Both the position numbers and the translations under genes were made by a program. A stretch of DNA of 64,000 bases, from contig NC_081414.1 in assembly GCF_030272615.1 (NCBI RefSeq), positions 49,815,136-49,879,135 on the forward strand, in the 5' to 3' direction. The notes below the pieces were generated by a model. It saw only the letters and a list, made by a program, of their open reading frames with translations, made no database searches and was not told where the DNA came from. The DNA is from Cryptomeria japonica (taxonomy: Eukaryota > Streptophyta > Pinopsida > Cupressales > Cupressaceae). This document shows positions 11,785 through 22,245 of the stretch, one piece after another (the first letter of the stretch is position 1; each line of letters begins with the position of its first letter).

Positions 11785-12347
11785 AGTTTAGAGGGGAAAA
11801 ATTGAACCACTCTGATAGGCAGGTGAACACCAATCAGGGATTCACTATTCAACCTCTCCACTCAAGATGTAATACAAAGTGTAGACTATCTGGTACCCTT
11901 TAGATGACACTGAATATGTCACAGAGGTTTCCTGATGTAACTCTATGAAACTTTATCTACGAAAGCACATGTGAGTCTTAGACAATAACATGATGTGTTG
12001 GCATCCTATACAGACAAAGTCACAAAGTCCATATAGAGGATGGACTATGACATATATGTGTCCAAATGCTAAAACCACATAAAATAATAAAGTATAAAGT
12101 CATATGTGACTAATTACAAAATAACAAAAAAGAAGAGAAGAAGAGTCTCACAACTAGTCCACCCTTGAAGCCTTTAGATATCTCCTCAAATCAACTCGGC
12201 AACTTGCACACAAAGAGAGAAAGGAAGAAATGTTGTGGTTGTGTTTAGAGGCCTGCCGCAGTTAGACCCCCATTTTGGTGTTTCCACCTCCATAGATATC
12301 CAAGATAGATAGAAAGATAAAAGGAAGCAATAGATAAATAATGTAAC
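11785..12347 (-). repeat. Left LTR, first half, of the old Gypsy-like element
   Basis: This half aligns with 29153-29710 of the uninterrupted LTR. It stops at the GTAAC duplication that borders the inserted Gypsy, and resumes at 23542. Confidence 0.85.
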
Positions 12348-13115
12348 TGTAGACACTCAAAATTGTCCACTCTAATTAAATAAATATTTTATTTATTTAA
12401 TTATTTAAGCCTAATTCTTCTATTAATTAAATAAATCTTTATTTATTTAATTAATTCATTTATCCTCTTCTAGCCTTATTTCTCATTTAAATAAATACAT
12501 TTATTTATTTAAATTATCCTTTTCCTAAATTAAATAAATATTCTTATTTATTTAATTGATCCCACTTCTTCTATTAATTAAATAAATCTTTATTTATTTA
12601 ATTAATTCATTAACCTTTTCTACCCATGACACATGTCATTCATCTCTTAATTCATACCCTACCTACCCCTTTCATTATTTTGGTATTTCTTTTACCTACC
12701 CTCTAATCCTAGCCGACCTCCTTTTTACACCTCTCAATCTTATCCCTCCATTTCATATTGTGTCTTCTATTTAAGGAGATGCTTCCTTCATTATCAAACC
12801 CTAATCGACAATTTGGAGGACTTGACTACACTACGATCCTACTTGCAACCACATTCCGTTCTTTGTTGAGCTCTTGTGCACATAAAATCTGAGAGCAAAT
12901 ATATCAAGCAAGATCAATGGAAATAGGAAGAATGGAGATCAAAACCCTATTGAACATGTGATGGTATAATCTTTGTGATTTTGTTTTATTTACATTGTCT
13001 TAGGTAATCTTCATATGTTATGGTGGATCTTTGTTGTTGTTAGGCTAGGGTTTGGTGGTTGAATTCATTTAGCCTTTCAATTCTGTTATTATTGTATCCA
13101 TTTTCATCATACACA
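12348..13115 (+). repeat. 5' LTR of the young Gypsy
   Basis: It starts TGTAGACACTC and ends CATACACA. The first third consists of AATTAAATAAAT/ATTTATTTAATT units that form many short hairpins. A possible promoter is CTATTTAAGG near 12766, upstream of the R region. The six differences from the 3' LTR imply a fairly recent insertion. Confidence 0.95.
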
Positions 13116-13118
13116 TTT

Positions 13119-13136
13119 TGGCACGCCCTGTGGGAC
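13119..13136 (+). other. Candidate primer-binding site
   Basis: Three bases after the LTR the sequence reads TGGCACGCCCTGTGGGAC. It begins with TGG, as needed to pair with the CCA end of a tRNA. It is not the initiator-Met type used by the Copia elements here. The tRNA was not identified. Confidence 0.6.
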
Positions 13137-13229
13137 TCTTGTCCCTTTGCATCTAACCTCCTTGTTGCAGATTTTGCGTTTTTGAAGTTACAGATCGAAC
13201 ATTTTTTGACAGCATTTTAGTTTTTTTTC

Positions 13230-13486
13230 CGCGTCTGTGAACTTTCGGATCGCGTCTTTGATTTTCTGGCGCATTTGCGGGATCTGGAATCGCGTCTGTG
13301 TTTTCGACAAATTTTATTTTGCAGGTTTCAGAAAGGAGCGTCTATGTTTCAGAAACGTGTCTGTGTTATTTCTACCCACGTCTGTGTCGGAAAGCAGCGT
13401 CTGTGATTTTTAGGCGCGTCTGTGCATCACAGAACCGCATCTGTGTTATCCAGACGCGTCTGTGTTGAGGGTAACAGCGTCTGTGT
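13230..13486 (+). repeat. First leader array of the GCGTCTGTG motif
   Basis: About eleven copies of a 9-10-bp motif close to CGCGTCTGTG lie in 260 bp, for example at 13230, 13251 (one change), 13291, 13337, 13355, 13377, 13396, 13415, 13436, 13455 and 13476. In the second half spacing is near 20 bp. The spacers between motifs are unrelated to each other, so selection or gene conversion acts on the motif, not on a longer unit. The motif is GC-rich in an AT-rich element. Confidence 0.85.
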
Positions 13487-14704
13487 ATTTACTGTTTCAA
13501 AATTTTGAAGTTTTCATTGATTCAATTTTCGGATTTTGTACTTAGGGTTTCAGATCTGGTTTATTTTTGGACTAACACTTTCAGATCTAGCTAACACAAT
13601 TGGTGCAGCTTGTCTTGGAAGCAAAACGTTTTGTTGAAGGCCCCTATGTCACAAAGTCTTTTGGGTTTTTAAAATGTACCTAACTTGTGTGTTTGCAGGA
13701 AGGGGTGATTATGTCAAACAACCCAAACTACTAACAACTTTTGTTGCAGGTCCTTGGCTGGGGTTTTGAATTTTTGTTGTGTGCTTTGTTTTCATAGAAT
13801 AGCAAACACTTCCATTGGTGCACTAAAATTGAATCATTGTTTTTTGTGTCTTGAGCAATAGGCTCTTTTTGTTTAATCTTTAGAGGGCCTGTCTTCCCGT
13901 GTGGTCATTAGGACTACTAGTGAGAAGAGAACGACCCAAGTGGTAGCGAGGAAAACCCACCTCTTCTGAACCACTATAATCAAATGTATTCATGGTGAAA
14001 ACTATGAATAACATGTGCTGATTAGTTCATACTGACACTATGTCTCCCCATAAACCCGTTTGATCAAATTTATTTGATCATTTGTAGGGCGTAACCCCTA
14101 CTGGCTGGGAGCCTTCTGTATTTACAGAGCTGAAAGTGCCGCATGTATGGCCACACGAGCGGATGCCCTTACTAGCACCATTTTGTTTTAGAAGCCCAAA
14201 TCCTTCTAGTTGTTGGGGTAGGAGGTCAGACCTCTGGTAGCGGCCCACACACATACGGTTCTTAGTAGAGATACAAAGTTCACCATGGGGAGTTTTCATG
14301 GGGACTGATGCTTGGCTGACCCGAGAAGTGAGTGTTGAGGGTGGAGCCAGTGAGGTCAAGCATCTAAGTATCCGCTCTGAATAGCGTAGCCTCGAGGGTA
14401 AAACCCCATGTGGGATCAACAACTATTGTCTTGGCCAACCATAAGAATTGTGCTTGACTTATTTTAAACATTCAAACATTCAAAACCAAACAGCAAAACA
14501 TTGTGTCTTTTGTGTCTTCAAGTGTATGCAAAACAATTTTACATCAAACAACACACTTTCTTGGAGTCATTTTGAAGTCTAAGCACTTGCAAACATTGAG
14601 TCCTCATCAACATTGTGTCCTCTTGTCACGAAAAATAGTCAAACAGTCAGATTTGGTCACAACAAAATGACTTCACAGATTGGAAAAATTACACAAATTT
14701 TACA

Positions 14705-14860
14705 GAAATGTGTCTGTGTCTGTTTTAACCGCGTCTGGGTCATATAAACGCGTCTGTGAAGGGCAAAATAGCGTCTGTGTTTATAACAGCATCTATGTTG
14801 AATAGAAACACGTCTGCGTCGGATAACCGCGTCTGTGCAGTATACAGGCGCGTCTGTGTT
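14705..14860 (+). repeat. Second leader array of the GCGTCTGTG motif
   Basis: Eight copies or near-copies (CGCGTCTGTG, CGCGTCTGGG, AGCATCTATG and others) lie at intervals of about 20 bp, at roughly 14709, 14730, 14749, 14770, 14789, 14809, 14828 and 14849. The motif is the same as in the first array, on the same strand, 1.3 kb further into the leader and ahead of gag. Confidence 0.85.
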
Positions 14861-15353
14861 CAAAAATTGCAAGAAAATTTCACAGTCCAGCAAACAAAAG
14901 AAATCAGTTTCGGAATACTTGAGCTTCCTAGGTTGTTTCTCCAGGTTTCATCTAGCATTCAACCTGTCTTTGGGTCTCACATAATCCATCATTGCTTCAC
15001 ATCTCATTTTACATTCACATTTGTCTAAACTCGAGTCAAAAGGTCACTTGCTTGTCCTCATCATACTTTGTCAACACACTACATACAACAACACTTTGCT
15101 AAGTGGTCCCTCATCAAGGTTTCTTACCTTTGGGTCTCATTTGGTTTTACTTAGAGTCAAGGTCAACTTACCTCATCAAGAGAAACTATCCTCTCTTTGG
15201 AAGTCACACCTACTCTACCACATACATACTTGGTCTTACACTTTGGACATTGCAAGTACACTTCAGATTCATTTACATTCCATCCAACTCTTGGTCTTCC
15301 ATACTCTTTCCATTTTTCATCTAGTCTCACACATCTTGGTCAATACCTAGTTC

Positions 15354-17655
15354 ATGGTTGAAACCCGTCTTCAAAAATCTAGGAGAGAAACTAAAGAGGC
15401 TCAAGAGTCCGCAAACATGAGTTCTTATGAGTATGACAATGATTTATTTTTCAATACTGATCACACTACATTGCCGGACATGGATGTCTATAGAAACATT
15501 CCAAATGTGGAAAACGAAGACACTACAAACAACAATGCTACACACAATGACAATGTGGACAACTTTTCAGTACATTCAGCAGATGTAGAAGAATCCATTA
15601 TGAATCCCCATTTCAATCGATTTGTTGAGGAAATAATGAGGAGAGATAGACAATACTTCTTACACATGATGGCACAAAGTGGAGCCAAGATACCTCATGA
15701 TTTTGACATGTCTCAAATAATGGAACATAGACCTTTTCAACAACCTCACTCCAATATGGATCAAAGGAGACCTAATAGTGGAGGAAATAGAGGACCACAC
15801 ATGGTACCTGAATCACCATCAGCTTTGCTTCAAAAACTAGAGGTCCCACATACACATGGTCAAACATATGATACTCACCTTCGCAGACCATTATGGAAGT
15901 CTTATGGAGAAAAATATGCTCAATCACATATCAATGCTAAGGATCAACCACCAAAGCAATGGGATATTCCAAGGCATGCTCAAAATTTGGACACAAGGAA
16001 ACCTCATGTCAAATTTGGGGGCAATACAATAGAACATGACATGCCTGTAGAGTATGGTATACATGCACAAAATAGATATGTTGTTCCTCAACATGAATCT
16101 ATACCAAGTGGTCCATATATGCAACATCATTACAGACCTCCTCCATATGAACATGTGTATGATCAATATCATCCATATATGCAACATGCACCTCCTCCAA
16201 TGGGTACCTCAAACATGGGATATGGTTCAAGAAGTCGATCTCCACCTAAGAGAAATTTGGAGCAACAAATCAGGGATTTACAAAAGAAAATGGAGGACAT
16301 AAATACACCAAAGCCAACATACACAATGAGAGACATATGTCCTTATCCATTTGACAAGAGCATTCCAATGCCTCCATTTCCTGCACACTTTGTGATGCCT
16401 AAATTTGACAAGTATAGAGGAAAAGGGGACCCCAAGGCACATATAAGACAGTTTTTCACAGCTTGCATTGAGGTAGCTTCAGAAGAGACATATTTGATGA
16501 GATTATTCCCACAAAGCTTAGGTGATCAAGCTATGGAATGGTTCTCCCAACTTCCACCTGGTATTAAGTCATGGGGTGACTTAGCAGAGGCATTTATTCA
16601 ACATTTCTCCTACAATATAGAGACAGACATATCAGTCACTACTTTGTGCAACACTAAGCAAAAAGAAGGAGAGTCCTTTGCATCATTTTTTGCAAAGATG
16701 GAGAAATCTAGCTAGCAGATGCTCTTGTGAAATCCCACAAAAACAAATGGTAGAGATGTTCACACAAAATGTTAACAAAGACATTGGCTATGATCTAAGG
16801 AAAGCTTGTTTGTCCACCTTCAAGGATGTCATTGAAAAGGGATTAGCAACAGAAAAGGTTCTAATTGAACAGAGAGTCATCAAGATATTCAAGGAAAACA
16901 AAGATGACATTAAAGGGAAAGACAAGCCAAGATTTTGGAATAAAAACAAGAACACAGTCAATGATGGTGTTGTTGATGCCAATACAGTGCGACCCAAATT
17001 CGTCTTTTCGGGATCAAGTTCTACAAACAATCAAGTGAATACTCAAACAACTTCTAGATCATGAAGGAAGTACACCCCATTGGGAGAACCACTTGAATCA
17101 GTCTTCAAAAAGCTTGTGGCAAACAAAGTGATCACAGTTCCAGATTTTCCTCCATATGAACCAAAGGTCAAACCAAATTGGTGGAATGATGATGAGTATT
17201 GTGAATTTCATAAGAGCAAGGGTCATAAGAGGGGAAATTGTCATCGACCGAAGAACATTGTGCAAGATCTCATTGATAGAGGTGATATTGAGATTGAGGG
17301 ACACTCATCCAATCAAGAACATGAGATATTTAAGGAACCATTCCCAAAGCATGACAAGGGAAAAGCCAAAGTCACAGATGATCAAGCCAACTATACTAGA
17401 GCACCTTACAACTATGATTCAACTATCAATCATATCTCGATGGACAATCATATCTCTACTATTACCATCAAGAACAAAAACCCTGAGAATCCTCCTCAGC
17501 GACCCAAGATTGTCCTAAAAGGTGTTGGATCTTCTTCCGAACCTACCTCTGAATGTCACGTTACAACCCATCGAGGTAAAATTACTTTGCAAGGTGCTCC
17601 AGCTAAAAACACCGCCTCTTCATCAACCAAACCTGAGTATGACCTTATAGAATAG
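15354..17655 (+). pseudogene. gag of the young Gypsy, lightly damaged
   Basis: The frame opens with MVETRLQKSRRETKE, typical of Tat/Ogre gag, and runs 453 codons to 16715. A one-base shift at a T run (about 16684-16690) moves the reading to the next frame, which continues to a TGA at 17062 and then to a TAG at 17653. Residues about 340-450 are the gag core (F-D-K-Y-R-G-K-G-D-P-K-A-H and QAMEWFSQLPPGIKSWGDL). Near 17195-17255 a C-x2-H-type block YCEFHKSKGHKRGNC replaces the usual CCHC knuckle, as in Ogre gag. The protein would build the particle and package RNA. One shift and one early stop keep this copy from making full-length gag unless recoded. Confidence 0.92.
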
Positions 17656-17736
17656 TTAGGGAAGACACCCGCGCTCATCTCCATCCTTGAGCTCTTACGC
17701 ATATCTCCCACTCATAAAGCTATTCTTGACAAAATC

Positions 17737-19473
17737 TTGAGAGACACCGCCGTTCCTATTGATCTGAACGTGGACCAGTTTCAAGCCATGGTGGGATACC
17801 TTTCCATTCCACACTCCCTTACATTCACAAAAGCCGATGATGCCTCCGTAAGTCAACCACATAATGCACCATTACACATTGAAGCCTTCATACACAAACA
17901 TCGAATAAAACGAGTCCTGATAGATGGAGGAGAAGGTCTAAACATTTGTACATTGAACACTATTAAACAATTGGGATATTCTGATAAAGCTGTGAATTCT
18001 ACAAACAAAATCCCCATTAAGGCATATGATGACGAAGAGCGTTCATCCAAGGGCATAGTCACCTTACCTCTCAGAGTTGGGCTAGTTACAAAGGATGTGG
18101 TTTGTCAAATCCTTGATTTGGATCTCACAGACAACATATTGCTAGGACATCCATGGATTCATGAGATGAGCGCAGTCCCATCTACATATCATCGATGTAT
18201 CAAGTTTCCACACAATGGAGTTGAAGTGACCGTCAAAGCGGATCCAAATCCATTCATATATTGCAACAATCTGCAACCTCGGTCAGAAATAACAATCCCA
18301 GTCAATCACGAAGCTGTTCCTTCATCGACATATGTGGATCCTGAATCCTTAAAAGCTTCTACATCCAAACAAGCAGAGCTAAAAGAAAAGTTCAAGATTA
18401 AAGACCTAGGATGTGGTGAGTATATATTTCATGTTGACCAACTCCCATTATCTCCTAAGGTATTCTATCAACAGGAACAACCTACAAACAATTTGCAATG
18501 CCAAAGAATTAGGTGTGAACCACCTAGTGTTGTGGCTACTAAGTCCGAATGCAAATCTCCTCCAGTGGTGCAAGCAACTCTTGATATCAATAGTCCTAAG
18601 AATGGTTCCAACAAAGAATCTATTGAGCATATCGCCAAACCTCTTGAGAACTCACATAGCTTTACCATATCATCCACTCATTCCATTTCCACTCCTCTCC
18701 CAGACTTGGATCAACAACAATTACAAAAGCCCTTACTAATCGGGGATCACAAATCAAGCTTTGAAAAGAAAAATCTAAAAGTCAAAACTAAAGAAAAGTC
18801 CTTTAGTCCAAATAAAAATCAAAAGCTATTGGACTCTGCAAAAATCAAAGTCAAGGATAAAAATCCTATGAAGCAAAAAGAGCAAGAGTTGATCTCCCCT
18901 AATATCAAAATAACTGGGGGCAAAAGCTCTAAAATTTTAAGTCAAAAAGCATACTTGTTGATCCTAAGTCTCCATCATGCTATCCTACTTTCACTTCTTT
19001 TCACAGTCATAAGCCTTCATAACTCATCCACTTGTTCCACACATCCATCCCCTTTTGGTGATACATCACGGACCTTTAATGGAGCTTCCTCGAAGGACTT
19101 TGCTATCAGTGATGCCCAAACTTCTTTAGGTGACACGCATATGGGCCTATGTAGTCCACACACTAGTAATTCTATCTCAGATCCTTTATCAAGGAAGATA
19201 GTCACTCAAGCTACACATCATTCAGTCAAGGAACAATGCAGTTACAATCATAAGATCAAGCCTCACACATTTGAGGTAGGTGACTTAGTTCTCAGAGAAA
19301 ACCCCAAGAATCAGCAAGACAGAGAGAAGAAGGGCAAGTTTGAACCAAACTGGCTTGGTCCTTACATCATCATAGCAGTATATGGCTCTGGGGCATATCA
19401 GCTCTCAACTACAGAAGGTGAACCTTTGGAGGATCCTATCAACAGCATGCACCTTCGCGGGTTTTACACATAG
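17737..19473 (+). CDS. Protease fused to integrase C-terminus, pol core deleted
   Basis: One intact frame of 578 codons, in frame with the end of gag and separated from it by a TAG at 17653 and a short bridge. Residues about 1-160 are a retropepsin: V-L-I-D-G-G-E-G-L-N-I-C holds the catalytic Asp, and AYDDEERSSKGIV and ILLGHPWIHEM are the flap side and the second conserved block. Residues about 160-500 are low-complexity linker with Lys/Ser-rich tracts and a hydrophobic stretch at about 408-426 (ILSLHHAILLSLLFTVISL). Residues about 505-578 match the integrase C-terminal domain (FEVGDLVLRENPK, GKFEPNWLGPYII). Reverse transcriptase, RNase H and the integrase D-D-E core are missing. The frame stayed open across the deletion, which suggests constraint or youth. 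Confidence 0.9.
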   Translation: MRDTAVPIDLNVDQFQAMVGYLSIPHSLTFTKADDASVSQPHNAPLHIEAFIHKHRIKRVLIDGGEGLNICTLNTIKQLGYSDKAVNSTNKIPIKAYDDEERSSKGIVTLPLRVGLVTKDVVCQILDLDLTDNILLGHPWIHEMSAVPSTYHRCIKFPHNGVEVTVKADPNPFIYCNNLQPRSEITIPVNHEAVPSSTYVDPESLKASTSKQAELKEKFKIKDLGCGEYIFHVDQLPLSPKVFYQQEQPTNNLQCQRIRCEPPSVVATKSECKSPPVVQATLDINSPKNGSNKESIEHIAKPLENSHSFTISSTHSISTPLPDLDQQQLQKPLLIGDHKSSFEKKNLKVKTKEKSFSPNKNQKLLDSAKIKVKDKNPMKQKEQELISPNIKITGGKSSKILSQKAYLLILSLHHAILLSLLFTVISLHNSSTCSTHPSPFGDTSRTFNGASSKDFAISDAQTSLGDTHMGLCSPHTSNSISDPLSRKIVTQATHHSVKEQCSYNHKIKPHTFEVGDLVLRENPKNQQDREKKGKFEPNWLGPYIIIAVYGSGAYQLSTTEGEPLEDPINSMHLRGFYT

Positions 19474-19489
19474 CTCTTCAGAGTATCCT

Positions 19490-21270
19490 AATTCGAAAAC
19501 ACAAAAAAATCAAAAATTTCAAAAATACAAAAAAAATTATAAAACAAAAAAAATCGTTACTTGGTGAAAACCTGGCAAATAGGTGCCTTGTGACACAAAA
19601 AACATTGAAAAATCAAAAAAAGTAAAGAGAAATAATTTCGTCCAACGGTGAAAACCACTTCGGTGGCGCCCTGGGCAAGTACCATGGTGAAAACTAGGTT
19701 ACCAGCACCATGCGTAGAGACATTGCTCCTCCCTCCTTCAGGATTCTCTTTCATCCTTTCACTTTGCACACACTCACAACCTATTCGTTCATAATAAACT
19801 TACCCATTCCCATCATGGCTTGTTATTGATCTACCCAAGATTGGTTAGCCATTCATAATAAACATCCCTTTTCACCTCCCTTTCCATCCATAATAAATCA
19901 GATCCTATCTGTGGCTAAGGAAAATCCTACGTCTAGTGATGGGTGTGGAACTAAGAACATCACATGTTTCGAGGAGTACAGTTTCTTCCAACTTCCTTCA
20001 GTCTATTCGCGCACAATCCACAATAAAGCAGCATTTGCATCACAGATCCACAATAAAGTTTCATCTTCTCCACAATAAAGTATCAGTTTCATGGATTCAG
20101 TCAGTTTTAGATGAGACACAGCAGCAACAATGGGCTTCAACAAATCAAATCTTTCAACAGACTCAGACAACATATGGTTCAGTGCTATCTATCCTTTCTG
20201 TGAAAGTAAACATTGTGACCACAATCAAATAATACTTATACAAGTGACAAGAGACACTAAATTTGAGGACTACAGTGGATGTGGGTGTCGAGTCTTGGTT
20301 TCTTTTGATTTTATCTTTTGGTGAAATGTCTTTTAGCTTTTCCGGGATGTCTCTGACTAGAGATTCTATCTCCAGGATGTCTTTGACTAGAAAGGCGAGG
20401 ATGGGGTATCGTCACCTATTTGTATTTGTTGTCTGTGGATTGTCTCTAAGTAATGCTATGACTTGTCCAAGGATATGAGGACACTGTGAGTCTAGTGTGA
20501 ACTGGGGCATTCCTTGTTTCTGACTGTCTTATCTTCATGCAAATAGGTACAATGACTTTCTGGGTCGAACATATGCCTCGATTGTCATAACCTACTTGCC
20601 ATAATAAAGCTCAATGATGATAACGCACAAGAAGCTCTTTCACTTTCATATCTTCTGTCTTTCATCCCCCCTTTCTTGATTGACTTCCATCGTCCTTCTC
20701 GAGTCTGCGTAGCCTGCTATCACATGAGTGAGTATAATGACACACCAAAAACATTTGCATCTCATGTAGTTGCACCTGCATTACCACATATAAGCATTTC
20801 ATACACACATATAGATATCACAACTGCATCACATCCTGCACACAACACCTGTTAGCACAATTTACATTTGCATTATCATATTCATCTGCATGACATACAT
20901 TCACATTTGCATCATGCATACACATATATAAAACATAAAAGAACAAAATATATTGCATTGCATCATATACATATTTGCATCCATATCATAAGCATCACAT
21001 AAGAACATCTCATCACATAGGTACACATGCATATAGCTACCGCAAAGATGAATCATCTCATATATATATATATAAAGTGTCATGATACAATGATGTCAAA
21101 ATCATAAGGCTACAATCACCCGCAGGTGTCTACATCATTATACAAAATGGTACAAAACTGATACAGAGGAACTCATTGATCACTCCTGCCAACACTATTG
21201 GTAGTGCTAATCCTATCCATGTCATGGTATCCCATGCCACGTGTCCTGCCCTTATCTCCAATCTTGGATC
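19490..21270 (+). other. Long 3' non-coding region of the young Gypsy
   Basis: No convincing sense frame lies between the integrase remnant and the antisense PMD gene. Features seen are a paired motif GGTGAAAACC (19564 and 19650), seven AATAAA hexamers in a C-A/T-C/T context (19793, 19857, 19891, 20020, 20052, 20073, 20603), and CATTTGCATC-type low-complexity sequence at about 20740-21070. Such long 3' regions are known in Tat/Ogre elements. Confidence 0.7.
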
Positions 21271-21629
21271 CTAGAACACTCATCTAAGGGCATCCCTATC
21301 TCTGTCTCGATCGTACGGAATCAGCTCCCCATCGATCGGCACCTGCAGAATCCTGTAAACATCCTCCAGGGTAACTGTCATCTCACCCATCGGTAAATGG
21401 AACGTGCACGTCTTAGAGTGCCATCTCTCAGCCAGCGCAGTCAGCAAACCCATGTTTGCCCGAAACTCAGGCACATATAGTACATGTCTCAAGCCCATCT
21501 CCTCGATGGCAGCTCGGTCCCCAAGTGTCAACTCAGGTCGCAACCTCTACATCGACGGGAATCTCTCCCGTGACTCCAGCATCGGCAAATATTCCTGCAG
21601 TCAAGCAAATCAATCATGTCAGTTATAGT

Positions 21630-21870
21630 GGCATTCACTGTTTATCACAAAATGCTACTTTTTATCTAAATGCATATGGCTATCTATCCTAGTGGTACTC
21701 CCTGTTCATCACAAAGTACTACGTGTGTGACACTCCCTGTTCATCACAAAGTGTTACTCACATTCGCACTCCCTGTTCATCACAAAGTGCTGCTCATATT
21801 TCAGTACTCCCTGTTCATCACAAAGTACTCTATCTTGGTACTCACTGTTCATCACAAAGTGCCTTGATCT
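21630..21870 (+). repeat. Tandem repeat with core CTCCCTGTTCATCACAAAGT
   Basis: Six copies of a roughly 33-40-bp unit are present at about 21633, 21695, 21732, 21767, 21805 and 21840; a more diverged copy (TGTTCATCACAGAACTG) is near 21938. The core of 20 bp is almost invariant while joining sequences vary in length. Confidence 0.85.
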
Positions 21871-21990
21871 ATCCTAGTCTTCCTAGAGGACCTGCTTGAG
21901 TGTATCCTCTCAGTAGCTTATCCAATCGACAGCGTATGTTCATCACAGAACTGCCGATTTGACCTCGAAGACCAAAACTTGCATTTTTTT

Positions 21991-22245
21991 CAACGCAAAC
22001 ACGCTTGACTGACACAAACGCGCCTACAGACTGCACAAGCGCGCCTGAAAAACACAGACGCGCCTGTATGACATAGACGTGCCTAGGTTGTGCATAAACG
22101 CAACTATACTACGCAGACGCCCCTGCACATCGCAGACGCGCCCACATTCGACGCAAACGCGGTTCTAGACGCAAACGCGCCTGGCACCGACACAGACGCG
22201 CCTGGCGGACACAGACGCGCCTGGCACCGACGCAGACGCAGTTAA
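21991..22245 (-). repeat. Inverted 3' array of the GCGTCTGTG motif
   Basis: About thirteen copies of CRCARACGCGCC, the reverse complement of the leader motif GGCGCGTCTGTG, at about 20-bp intervals. Examples are CACAGACGCGCC near 22053, 22191 and 22211. Spacers again vary. The array sits between the antisense PMD exons, about 500 bp before the 3' LTR. Confidence 0.88.

Noticed and set aside
14078-14422. Minus-strand ORF of 114 codons in the Gypsy leader
   Set aside because: No motif, no promoter or splice sites, and it lies in untranslated leader; judged a chance frame.
13230-14860. Evenly spaced short repeats as a CRISPR array
   Set aside because: The motif is only 9-10 bp and degenerate, spacers are about 10 bp, and the setting is a plant retrotransposon.
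21670-21867. Plus-strand ORF of repeated Val-His-His-Lys-Val
   Set aside because: It arises from the TTCATCACAAAGT tandem repeat.
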